From: Labia minor
Lineage: Eukaryota > Arthropoda > Insecta > Dermaptera > Spongiphoridae
Assembly: GCA_963082975.1 (NCBI GenBank)
Contig: OY720344.1
Coordinates: forward strand, 8,853,580-8,917,579
Length of the DNA stretch: 64,000 nt
Direction: 5' to 3'
The stretch's first letter is position 1. The number at the start of each line of letters is the position of its first letter. Position numbers and translations under genes: made by a program. Below, piece after piece: positions 52,101 through 64,000 of this stretch. The notes beneath the pieces were generated by a model. The model ran no database searches, was not told where the DNA came from, and was given only the letters and a program-made list of their open reading frames with translations.

Positions 52101-55100
52101 ATCAATAATATATTTTTTTAATATTTTTATGATGTAAAATGAACGAATATATTATTTATTTTTAAAAATTTCATTTTTTAATTTTCCCGTAAAAATTATG
52201 ATAGGTCATCGTAGGATGACCCTAGATTTTCGGCATAAAAAAATAATTATTCATCAGAAATATCAATAATATATTTTTTTAATATTTTTATGATGTAAAA
52301 TGAACGAATTTATTATTTATTTTTATAAATTTTATTTTTTAATTTTCCCGTAAAAATTATGAAAGGTCATCGTAGGATGACCCTAGGTTTTCAGCATAAA
52401 AAAATAATTATTCATCAGCAATATCAATAATATATTTTTTTAATATTTTTATGATGTAATATGAACGAATTTATTATTTTTTTTAAAACATTTCATTTTT
52501 TAATTTTCCCGTAAAAATTATGAAAGGTCATCTTAGGATGACCCTAGGTTTAGGAAATGTCAATAATATATTTTTTTAATATTTTTATGATGTAAAATGA
52601 ACGAATTTATTATTTATTTTTAAAAAATTTCATTTTTTAATTTTCCCGTAAAAATTATGAAAGGTCATCGTAGGATGACCCTAGGTTTTCGGCATAAAAA
52701 AATAATTATTAATCAGAAATATCAATAATATATTTTTTTAATATTTTTATGATGTAAAATGAACGAATTTATTATTTTTTTTAAAACATTTCATTTTTTG
52801 ATTTTCCCGTAAAAATTATGAAAGGTCATCGTAGGATGACCCTAGGTTTTCAGCATAAAAAAATTATTATTCATCGGAAATATCAATAATATATTTTTTT
52901 AATATTTTTATGATGTAAAATGAATGAATTTATTATTTATTTTAAAACATTTCATTTTCTAATTTTCCCCTAAAAATTATGAAAGGTCATCGTAGGATGA
53001 CCCTAGGTTTAGGAAATGTCAATAATATATTTTTTTAATATTTTTATGATGTAAAATGAACGAATTTATTATTTATTTTTAAAAATTTCATTTTTTAATT
53101 TTCCCGTAAAAATTATGAAAGGTCATCGTAGGATGACCCTATGTTTTCGGCAAAAAAAAAATTATTCATCAGAAATATCAATAATATATTTTTTTAATAT
53201 TTTTATGATGTAAAATGAACGAATTTATTATTTTTTTTAAAACATTTCATTTTTTAATTTGACCCTAAAAATTATGAAAGGTCATCGTAGGATTACCCTA
53301 GGTTTAAGAAATATCAATAATATATTTTTTTAATATTTTTATGATGTAAAATGAACGAATTTATTATTTATTTTTAAAAATTTCATTTTTTAATTTTCAA
53401 TTAATAATTATGAAAGGTCATCGTAGGATGACCCTAGGTTTTCGGCATAAAATATAATTATTCATCAGAAATATAAATAATATTTTTTTTTAATATTTTT
53501 ATGATGTAAAATGAACGAATTTATTATTTATTTTTAAAAAATTTCATTTTTTAATTTTCAAGAAATAATTATGAAAGGTCATCGTAGGATGACCCTAGGT
53601 TTTCGGCATAAGAAAATAATTATTCATCAGAAATATCAATAATATATTTTTTTAATATTTTTATGATGTAAAAAGAACGAATTTATTATTTATTTTTAAA
53701 AATGTCATTTTTTAATTTTCCCCTAAAAATTATGAAAGGTCATCGTAGGATGACCCTAGGTTTTCGGCATAAAAAAATAATTATTAATCAGAAATATAAA
53801 TAATATATTTTTTTAATATTTTTATGATGTAAAATGAACGAATTTATTATTTATTTTTAAAAATTTCATTTAAAAATAATGAAAGGTCATCGTAGGATGA
53901 CCCTAGGTTTTCGGCATAAAAAAATAATTATTCATCAGAAATATCAATAATATATTTTTTTAATATTTTTATGATGTAAAATGAACCAATTTATTATTTA
54001 TTTTTATAAATTTCATTTTTTGATTTTCCCGTAAAAATTATGAAAGGTCATCGTAGGATGACCCTAGGTTTTCAGCATAAAAAAATAATTATTCATCAGA
54101 AATATCAATAATATATTTTTTTAATATTTTTATGATGTAAAATGAACGAATTTATTATTTATTTTAAAACATTTCATTTTCTAATTTCCCCCTAAAAATT
54201 ATGAAAGGTCATCGTAGGATGACCCTAGGTTTAAGAAATATCAATAATATATTTTTTTAATATTTTTATGATGTAAAATGAACGAATTTATTATTTATTT
54301 TTAAAAATTTCATTTTTTAATTTTCAAGTAAAAATTATGAAAGGTCATCGTAGGATGACCCTAGGTTTTCGGCATAAAAAAATAATTATTCATCAGAAAT
54401 ATCAATAATATTTTTTTTTAATATTTTTATGATGTAAAATGAACGAATTTATTATTTATTTTTAAAAAATTTCATTTTTTAATTTTCCCGTAAAAATTAT
54501 GAAAGGTCATCGTAGGATGACCCTAGGTTTTCGGCATAAAAAAATAATTATTCATCAGAAATATCAATAATATATTTTTTTAATATTTTTATGATGTAAA
54601 ATGAACGAATTTATTATTTTTTTTAAAAATGTCATTTTTTAATTTTCCCCTAAAAATTATGAAAGGTCATCGTAGGATGACCCTAGGTTTTCGGCATAAA
54701 AAAATAATTATTAATCAGAAATATCAATAATATATTTTTTTAATATTTTTATGATGTAAAATGAACGAATTTATTATTTATTTTTAAAAATTTCATTTAA
54801 AAATAATGAAAGGTCATCGTATGATGACCCTAGGTTTTCGGCATAAAAAAATAATTATTCATCAGAAATATCAATAATATTTTTTTTTAATATTTTTATG
54901 ATGTAAAATGAACCAATTTATTATTTATTTTTATAAATTTTATTTTTTAATTTTCCCGTAAAAATTATGAAAGGTCATCGTAGGATGACCCTAGGTTTTC
55001 GGCATAATAAAACAATTATTCATCAGAAATATCAATAATATATTTTTTTAATATTTTTATGATGTAAAATGAACGAATTTATTATTTATTTTAAAACATT

Positions 55101-58100
55101 TCATTTTCTAATTTCCCCCTAAAAATTATGAAAGGTCATCGTAGGATGACCCTAGGTTTAAGAAATATCAATAATATATTTTTTTAATATTTTTATGATG
55201 TAAAATGAACGAATTTATTATTTATTTTTAAAAATTTCATTTTTTAATTTTCAAGTAAAAATTATGAAAGGTCATCGTAGGATGACCCTAGGTTTTCAGC
55301 ATAAAAAAATAATTATTCATCAGAAATATCAATAATATATTTTTTTAATATTTTTATGATGTAAAATGAACGAATTTATTATTTATTTTAAAACATTTCA
55401 TTTTCTAATTTCCCCCTAAAAATTATGAAAGGTCATCGTAGGATGACCCTAGGTTTAAGAAATATCAATAATATATTTTTTTAATATTTTTATGATGTAA
55501 AATGAACGAATTTATTATTTTTTTTAAAACATTTATTTTTTGATTTTCCCGTAAAAATTATGAAAGGTCATCGTAGGATGACCCTAGGTTTAGGAAATGT
55601 CAATAATATATTTTTTTAATATTTTTATGATGTAAAATGAACGAATTTATTATTTAATTTAAAAATTTCATTTTTTAATTTTCCCGTAAAAATTATGAAA
55701 GGACATCGTAGGATGACCCTAGGTTTTCGGCATAAAAAAATAATTATTCATCAGAAATATCAATAATATATTTTTTTAATATTTTTATGATGTAAAATGA
55801 ACGAATATATTATTTATTTTTAAAAATTTGATTTTTTAATTTTCCCGTAAAAATTATGAAAGGTCATCGTAGGATGACCCTAGGTTTTCAGCTTAAAAAA
55901 ATAATTATTCATCAGCAATATCAATAATATATTTTTTTAATATTTTTATGATGTAAAATGAACGAATATATTATTTATTTTTAAAAATTTCATTTTTTAA
56001 TTTTCCCGTAAAAATTATGATAGGTCATCGTAGGATGACCCTAGATTTTCGGCATAAAAAAATAATTATTCATCAGAAATATCAATAATATATTTTTTTA
56101 ATATTTTTATGATGTAAAATGAACGAATTTATTATTTATTTTTATAAATTTTATTTTTTAATTTTCCCGTAAAAATTATGAAAGGTCATCGTAGGATGAC
56201 CCTAGGTTTTCAGCATAAAAAAATAATTATTCATCAGCAATATCAATAATATATTTTTTTAATATTTTTATGATGTAATATGAACGAATTTATTATTTTT
56301 TTTAAAACATTTCATTTTTTAATTTTCCCGTAAAAATTATGAAAGGTCATCTTAGGATGACCCTAGGTTTAGGAAATGTCAATAATATATTTTTTTAATA
56401 TTTTTATGATGTAAAATGAACGAATTTATTATTTATTTTTAAAAAATTTCATTTTTTAATTTTCCCGTAAAAATTATGAAAGGTCATCGTAGGATGACCC
56501 TAGGTTTTCGGCATAAAAAAATAATTATTAATCAGAAATATCAATAATATATTTTTTTAATATTTTTATGATGTAAAATGAACGAATTTATTATTTTTTT
56601 TAAAACATTTCATTTTTTGATTTTCCCGTAAAAATTATGAAAGGTCATCGTAGGATGACCCTAGGTTTTCAGCATAAAAAAATTATTATTCATCGGAAAT
56701 ATCAATAATATATTTTTTTAATATTTTTATGATGTAAAATGAATGAATTTATTATTTATTTTAAAACATTTCATTTTCTAATTTGCCCCTAAAAATTATG
56801 AAAGGTCATCGTAGGATGACCCTAGGTTTAGGAAATGTCAATAATATATTTTTTTAATATTTTTATGATGTAAAATGAACGAATTTATTATTTATTTTTA
56901 AAAATTTCATTTTTTAATTTTCCCGTAAAAATTATGAAAGGTCATCGTAGGATGACCCTATGTTTTCGGCAAAAAAAAAATTATTCATCAGAAATATCAA
57001 TAATATATTTTTTTAATATTTTTATGATGTAAAATGAACGAATTTATTATTTTTTTTAAAACATTTCATTTTTTAATTTGACCCTAAAAATTATGAAAGG
57101 TCATCGTAGGATTACCCTAGGTTTAAGAAATATCAATAATATATTTTTTTAATATTTTTATGATGTAAAATGAACGAATTTATTATTTATTTTTAAAAAT
57201 TTCATTTTTTAATTTTCAATTAATAATTATGAAAGGTCATCGTAGGATGACCCTAGGTTTTCGGCATAAAATATAATTATTCATCAGAAAAATAAATAAT
57301 ATTTTTTTTTAATATTTTTATGATGTAAAATGAAAGAAATTTATTATTTATTTTTAAAAAATTTCATTTTTTAATTTTCAAGAAATAATTATGAAAGGTC
57401 ATCGTAGGATGACCCTAGGTTTTCGGCATAAGAAAATAATTATTCATCAGAAATATCAATAATATATTTTTTTAATATTTTTATGATGTAAAAAGAACGA
57501 ATTTATTATTTATTTTTAAAAATGTCATTTTTTAATTTTCCCCTAAAAATTATGAAAGGTCATCGTAGGATGACCCTAGGTTTTCGGCATAAAAAAATAA
57601 TTATTAATCAGAAATATAAATAATATATTTTTTTAATATTTTTATGATGTAAAATGAACGAATTTATTATTTATTTTTAAAAATTTCATTTAAAAATAAT
57701 GAAAGGTCATCGTAGGATGACACTAGGTTTTCGGCATAAAAAAATAATTATTCATCAGAAATATCAATAATATATTTTTTTAATATTTTTATGATGTAAA
57801 ATGAACCAATTTATTATTTATTTTTATAAATTTTATTTTTTAATTTTCCCGTAAAAATTATGAAAGGTCATCGTAGGATGACCCTAGGTTTTCGGCATAA
57901 TAAAATAATTATTCATCAGAAATATCAATAATATATTTTTTTAATATTTTTATGATGTAAAATGAACGAATTTATTATTTTTTTTAAAACATTTCATTTT
58001 TTGATTTTCCCGTAAAAATTATGAAAGGTCATCGTAGGATGACCCTAGGTTTTCAGCATAAAAAAATAATTATTCATCAGAAATATCAATAATATATTTT

Positions 58101-61100
58101 TTTAATATTTTTATGATGTAAAATGAACGAATTTATTATTTATTTTAAAACATTTCATTTTCTAATTTCCCCCTAAAAATTATGAAAGGTCATCGTAGGA
58201 TGACCCTAGGTTTAAGAAATATCAATAATATATTTTTTTAATATTTTTATGATGTAAAATGAACGAATTTATTATTTATTTTTAAAAATTTCATTTTTTA
58301 ATTTTCAAGTAAAAATTATGAAAGGTCATCGTAGGATGACCCTAGGTTTTCGGCATAAAAAAATAATTATTCATCAGAAATATCAATAATATTTTTTTTT
58401 AATATTTTTATGATGTAAAATGAACGAATTTATTATTTATTTTTAAAAAATTTCATTTTTTAATTTTCCCGTAAAAATTATGAAAGGTCATCGTAGGATG
58501 ACCCTAGGTTTTCGGCATAAAAAAATAATTATTCATCAGAAATATCAATAATATATTTTTTTAATATTTTTATGATGTAAAATGAACGAATTTATTATTT
58601 TTTTTAAAAATGTCATTTTTTAATTTTCCCCTAAAAATTATGAAAGGTCATCGTAGGATGACCCTAGGTTTTCGGCATAAAAAAATAATTATTAATCAGA
58701 AATATCAATAATATATTTTTTTAATATTTTTATGATGTAAAATGAACGAATTTATTATTTATTTTTAAAAATTTCATTTAAAAATAATGAAAGGTCATCG
58801 TATGATGACCCTAGGTTTTCGGCATAAAAAAATAATTATTCATCAGAAATATCAATAATATTTTTTTTTAATATTTTTATGATGTAAAATGAACGAATTT
58901 ATTATTTATTTTTAAAAAATTTCATTTTTTAATTTTCCCGTAAAAATTATGAAAGGTCATCGTAGGATGACCCTAGGTTTTCGGCATAAAAAAATAATTA
59001 TTAATCAGAAATATCAATAATATATTTTTTTAATATTTTTATGATGTAAAATGAACGAATTTATTATTTTTTTTAAAACATTTCATTTTTTGATTTTCCC
59101 GTAAAAATTATGAAAGGTCATCGTAGGATGACCCTAGGTTTTCAGCATAAAAAAATTATTATTCATCGGAAATATCAATAATATATTTTTTTAATATTTT
59201 TATGATGTAAAATGAATGAATTTATTATTTATTTTAAAACATTTCATTTTCTAATTTGCCCCTAAAAATTATGAAAGGTCATCGTAGGATGACCCTAGGT
59301 TTAGGAAATGTCAATAATATATTTTTTTAATATTTTTATGATGTAAAATGAACGAATTTATTATTTATTTTTAAAAATTTCATTTTTTAATTTTCCCGTA
59401 AAAATTATGAAAGGTCATCGTAGGATGACCCAAGGTTTTCGGCAAAAAAAAAAATTATTCATCAGAAATATCAATAATATATTTTTTTAATATTTTTATG
59501 ATGTAAAATGAATTAATTTATTATTTACTTTTATAAATTTTATTTTTTAATTTTCCCGTAAAAATTATGAAAGGTCATCGTAGGATGACCCTAGGTTTTC
59601 AGCTTAAAAAAATAATTATTCATCAGCAATATCAATAATATATTTTTTTAATATTTTTATGATGTAAAATGAACGAATATATTATTTATTTTTAAAAATT
59701 TCATTTTTTAATTTTCCCGTAAAAATTATGATAGGTCATCGTAGGATGACCCTAGATTTTCGGCATAAAAAAATAATTATTCATCAGAAATATCAATAAT
59801 ATATTTTTTTAATATTTTTATGATGTAAAATGAACGAATTTATTATTTATTTTTATAAATTTTATTTTTTAATTTTCCCGTAAAAATTATGAAAGGTCAT
59901 CGTAGGATGACCCTAGGTTTTCAGCATAAAAAAATAATTATTCATCAGCAATATCAATAATATATTTTTTTAATATTTTTATGATGTAATATGAACGAAT
60001 TTATTATTTTTTTTAAAACATTTCATTTTTTAATTTTCCCGTAAAAATTATGAAAGGTCATCGTAGGATGACCCTAGGTTTAGGAAATGTCAATAATATA
60101 TTTTTTTAATATTTTTATGATGTAAAATGAACGAATTTATTATTTATTTTTAAAAAATTTCATTTTTTAATTTTCCCGTAAAAATTATGAAAGGTCATCG
60201 TAGGATGACCCTAGGTTTTCGGCATAAAAAAATAATTATTAATCAGAAATATCAATAATATATTTTTTTAATATTTTTATGATGTAAAATGAACGAATTT
60301 ATTATTTTTTTTAAAACATTTCATTTTTTGATTTTCCCGTAAAAATTATGAAAGGTCATCGTAGGATGACCCTAGGTTTTCAGCATAAAAAAATTATTAT
60401 TCATCGGAAATATCAATAATATATTTTTTTAATATTTTTATGATGTAAAATGAATGAATTTATTATTTATTTTAAAACATTTCATTTTCTAATTTGCCCC
60501 TAAAAATTATGAAAGGTCATCGTAGGATGACCCTAGGTTTAGGAAATGTCAATAATATATTTTTTTAATATTTTTATGATGTAAAATGAACGAATTTATT
60601 ATTTATTTTTAAAAATTTCATTTTTTAATTTTCCCGTAAAAATTATGAAAGGTCATCGTAGGATGACCCTAGGTTTTCGGCAAAAAAAAAAATTATTTAT
60701 CAGAAATATCAATAATATATTTTTTTAATATTTTTATGATGTAAAATGAACGAGTTTATTATTTATTTTAAAACATTTCATTTTTTAATTTGCCCCTAAA
60801 AATTATGAAAGGTCATCGTAGGATTACCCTAGGTTTAAGAAATATCAATAATATATTTTTTTAATATTTTTATGATGTAAAATGAACGAATTTATTATTT
60901 ATTTTTAAAAATTTCATTTTTTAATTTTCAATTAATAATTATGAAAGGTCATCGTAGGATGACCCTAGGTTTTCGGCATAAAATATAATTATTCATCAGA
61001 AATATAAATAATATTTTTTTTTAATATTTTTATGATGTAAAATGAACGAATTTATTATTTATTTTTAAAAAATTTCATTTTTTAATTTTCAAGTAATAAT

Positions 61101-64000
61101 TATGAAAGGTCATCGTAGGATGACCCTAGGTTTTCGGCATAAGAAAATAATTATTCATCAGAAATATCAATAATATATTTTTTTAATATTTTTATGATGT
61201 AAAAAGAACGAATTTATTATTTATTTTTAAAAATGTCATTTTTAATTTTCCCCTAAAAATTATGAAAGGTCATCGTAGGATGACCCTAGGTTTTCGGCAT
61301 AAAAAAATAATTATTAATCAGAAATATCAATAATATATTTTTTTAATATTTTTATGATGTAAAATGAACGAATTTATTATTTATTTTTAAAAATTTCATT
61401 TAAAAATAATGAAAGGTCATCGTAGGATGACCCTAGGTTTTCGGCATAAAAAAATAATTATTCATCAGAAATATCAATAATATATTTTTTTAATATTTTT
61501 ATGATGTAAAATGAACCAATTTATTATTTATTTTTATAAATTTTATTTTTTAATTTTCCCGTAAAAATTATGAAAGGTCATCGTAGGATGACCCTAGGTT
61601 TTCGGCATAATAAAATAATTATTCATCAGAAATATCAATAATATATTTTTTTAATATTTTTATGATGTAAAATGAACGAATTTATTATTTTTTTTAAAAC
61701 ATTTCATTTTTTGATTTTCCCGTAAAAATTATGAAAGGTCATCGTAGGATGACCCTAGGTTTTCAGCATAAAAAAATAATTATTCATCAGAAATATCAAT
61801 AATATATTTTTTTAATATTTTTATGATGTAAAATGAACGAATTTATTATTTATTTTAAAACATTTCATTTTCTAATTTCCCCCTAAAAATTATGAAAGGT
61901 CATCGTAGGATGACCCTAGGTTTAAGAAATATCAATAAGATATTTTTTTAATATTTTTATGATGTAAAATGAACGAATTTATTATTTATTTTTAAAAATT
62001 TCATTTTTTAATTTTCAAGTAAAAATTATGAAAGGTCATCGTAGGATGACCCTAGGTTTTCGGCATAAAAAAATAATTATTCATCAGAAATATCAATAAT
62101 ATTTTTTTTTAATATTTTTATGATGTAAAATGAACGAATTTATTATTTATTTTTAAAAAATTTCATTTTTTAATTTTCCCGTAAAAATTATGAAAGGTCA
62201 TCGTAGGATGACCCTAGGTTTTCGGCATAAAAAAATAATTATTAATCAGAAATATCAATAATATATTTTTTTAATATTTTTATGATGTAAAATGAACGAA
62301 TATATTATTTATTTTTAAAAATTTCATTTTTTAATTTTCCCGTAAAAATTATGAAAGGTCATCGTAGGATGACCCTAGGTTTTCAGCATAAAAAAATAAT
62401 TATTCATCAGCAATATCAATAATATATTTTTTTAATATTTTTATGATGTAATATGAACGAATTTATTATTTTTTTTAAAACATTTCATTTTTTAATTTTC
62501 CCGTAAAAATTATGAAAGGTCATCGTAGGATGACCCTAGGTTTAGGAAATGTCAATAATATATTTTTTTAATATTTTTATGATGTAAAATGAACGAATTT
62601 ATTATTTTTTTTAAAACATTTCATTTTTTGATTTTCCCGTAAAAATTATGAAAGGTCATCGTAGGATGACCCTAGGTTTTCAGCATAAAAAAATTATTAT
62701 TCATCGGAAATATCAATAATATATTTTTTTAATATTTTTATGATGTAAAATGAATGAATTTATTATTTATTTTAAAACATTTCATTTTCTAATTTGCCCC
62801 TAAAAATTATGGTCATCGTAGGATGACCCTAGGTTTAGGAAATGTCAATAATATATTTTTTTAATATTTTTATGATGTAAAATGAACGAATTTATTATTT
62901 ATTTTTAAAAATTTCATTTTTTAATTTTCACGTAAAAATTATGAAAGGTCATCGTAGGATGACCCTAGGTTTTCGGCAAAAAAAAAAATTATTAATCAGA
63001 AATATCAATAATATATTTTTTTAATATTTTTATGATGTAAAATGAACGAATTTATTATTTATTATAAAACATTTCATTTTTTAATTTGCCCCTAAAAATT
63101 TTGAAAGGTCATCGTAGGATTACCCTAGGTTTAAGAAATATCAATAATATATTTTTTTAATATTTTTATGATGTAAAATGAACGAATTTATTATTTATTT
63201 TTAAAAATTTCATTTTTTAATTTTCAATTAATAATTATGAAAGGTCATCGTAGGATGACCCTAGGTTTTCGGCATAAAATATAATTATTCATCAGAAATA
63301 TAAATAATATTTTTTTTTAATATTTTTATGATGTAAAATGAACGAATTTATTATTTATTTTTAAAAAATTTCATTTTTTAATTTTCAAGTAATAATTATG
63401 AAAGGTCATCGTAGGATGACCCTAGGTTTTCGGCATAAGAAAATAATTATTCATCAGAAATATCAATAATATATTTTTTTAATATTTTTATGATGTAAAA
63501 AGAACGAATTTATTATTTATTTTTAAAAATTTCATTTAAAAATAATGAAAGGTCATCGTAGGATGACCCTAGGTTTTCGGCATAAAAAAATAATTATTCA
63601 TCAGAAATATCAATAATATATTTTTTTAATATTTTTATGATGTAAAATGAACCAATTTATTATTTATTTTTATAAATTTTACTTTTTAATTTTCCCGTAA
63701 AAATTATGAAAGGTCATCGTAGGATGACCCTAGGTTTTCGGCATAATAAAATAATTATTCATCAGAAATATCAATAATATATTTTTTTAATATTTTTATG
63801 ATGTAAAATGAACGAATTTATTATTTTTTTTAAAACATTTCATTTTTTGATTTTCCCGTAAAAATTATGAAAGGTCATCGTAGGATGACCCTAGGTTTTC
63901 AGCATAAAAAAATAATTATTCATCAGAAATATCAATAATATATTTTTTTAATATTTTTATGATGTAAAATGAACGAATTTATTATTTATTTTAAAACATT

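Larger units (their letters stand above)
3020..64000 (+). repeat. Satellite DNA array, monomers of 135-161 bp, about 61 kb and continuing right
   Basis: About 61 kb of head-to-tail monomers, all in one orientation. Measuring from one GGTCATC core to the next gives 161 bp most often, about 147 bp for one class and about 135 bp for another. Fifteen intervals between 37358 and 39653 average 153 bp, giving about 400 monomers in total. A typical 161-bp unit has about 32 G/C bases (20%), of which 13 lie in the 23-bp island GGTCATC...CCTAGG. Monomers differ at a limited set of recurring sites, so subtypes can be followed. No coding region, RNA gene or foreign insertion is seen across the stretch. 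Arrays of this kind are typical of centromeric or pericentromeric heterochromatin, but no centromere evidence exists here. The strand label means the direction in which the island reads GGTCATCGTAGG. Confidence 0.99.
26290..64000 (+). repeat. Very large duplication in the array, about 23.5-23.9 kb unit, junction near 50.25 kb
   Basis: Sequence from about 26.29 kb recurs from about 50.23 kb to the right window edge, nearly 14 kb of visible second copy. The offset is 23,938 bp at the start (CAGCTTAA 26478 and 50416), 23,777 bp after one monomer loss (GGTTTAGG 26955 and 50732), and settles at 23,457-23,458 bp (GGATTACCC 33655/57112, 37366/60824, 39662/63120). Rare variants are shared exactly, including a short deletion next to an island (ATTATGGTCATCG, 39351 and 62809), ATAAGATATT (38481 and 61939) and TTTTGAAAGG (about 39642 and 63100). 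Only a few single-base differences were noticed over about 10 kb. Confidence 0.92.

Noticed and set aside
3020-64000. CRISPR-like regular repeats
   Set aside because: The entire 135-161 bp unit is repeated and the stretches between islands are also conserved, so there are no unique spacers. The context is eukaryotic.
3020-64000. Telomeric repeat or rDNA spacer identity
   Set aside because: There is no TTAGG-type short tandem, no rRNA sequence and no promoter-like spacer motif in the array.

Overview
The window is eukaryotic, non-genic DNA. It is very AT-rich (about 20% G+C in a typical repeat unit) and has two parts. An arthropod, most likely an insect, is suggested by the retroelement at the left end. 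Its gag, protease and integrase are of the Ty1/copia type, and next to its LTR it carries a primer-binding motif (GGTTATGGGCCCAGG) that resembles the one in Drosophila copia. The host species cannot be named from the sequence.

Region 1 (1 to about 3019, minus strand) is the 5' part of a Ty1/copia LTR retrotransposon. Reading leftward from the right side it shows a short 5' LTR (about 2888-3019), the primer-binding site, a short leader, gag with a CCHC knuckle, an aspartic protease motif, integrase, a linker with two AT-hook-like motifs, and the start of reverse transcriptase, which runs off the left edge. It is treated as a fossil: incomplete here because of the window edge, with about one break in the visible part.

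Region 2 (about 3020 to 64000, continuing past the right edge) is about 61 kb of uninterrupted head-to-tail satellite DNA, about 400 monomers at a mean of about 153 bp. All monomers I followed lie in one orientation. There are three length classes (161, about 147 and about 135 bp). I saw no gene, RNA gene or second transposon in it. Each monomer carries one G+C-rich island, GGTCATC-GTAG-GATGACC followed by CCTAGG, in an otherwise roughly 14% G+C unit. Just upstream of the island is a second, A/T-only dyad. The island is the best candidate for a functional, protein-binding element.

The array is built from nested, recent tandem duplications that can be tracked by private variants: offsets of 1,815, 3,238, 3,692, 4,139, about 5,537, 6,795 and 10,121 bp, and one very large, nearly identical duplication of about 23.5-23.9 kb whose junction is near 50.25 kb. 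The satellite starts directly at the outer end of the LTR, which suggests that the retroelement inserted into the array. I found no gene-encoded system. What is notable is the repeat architecture and the conserved dyad.
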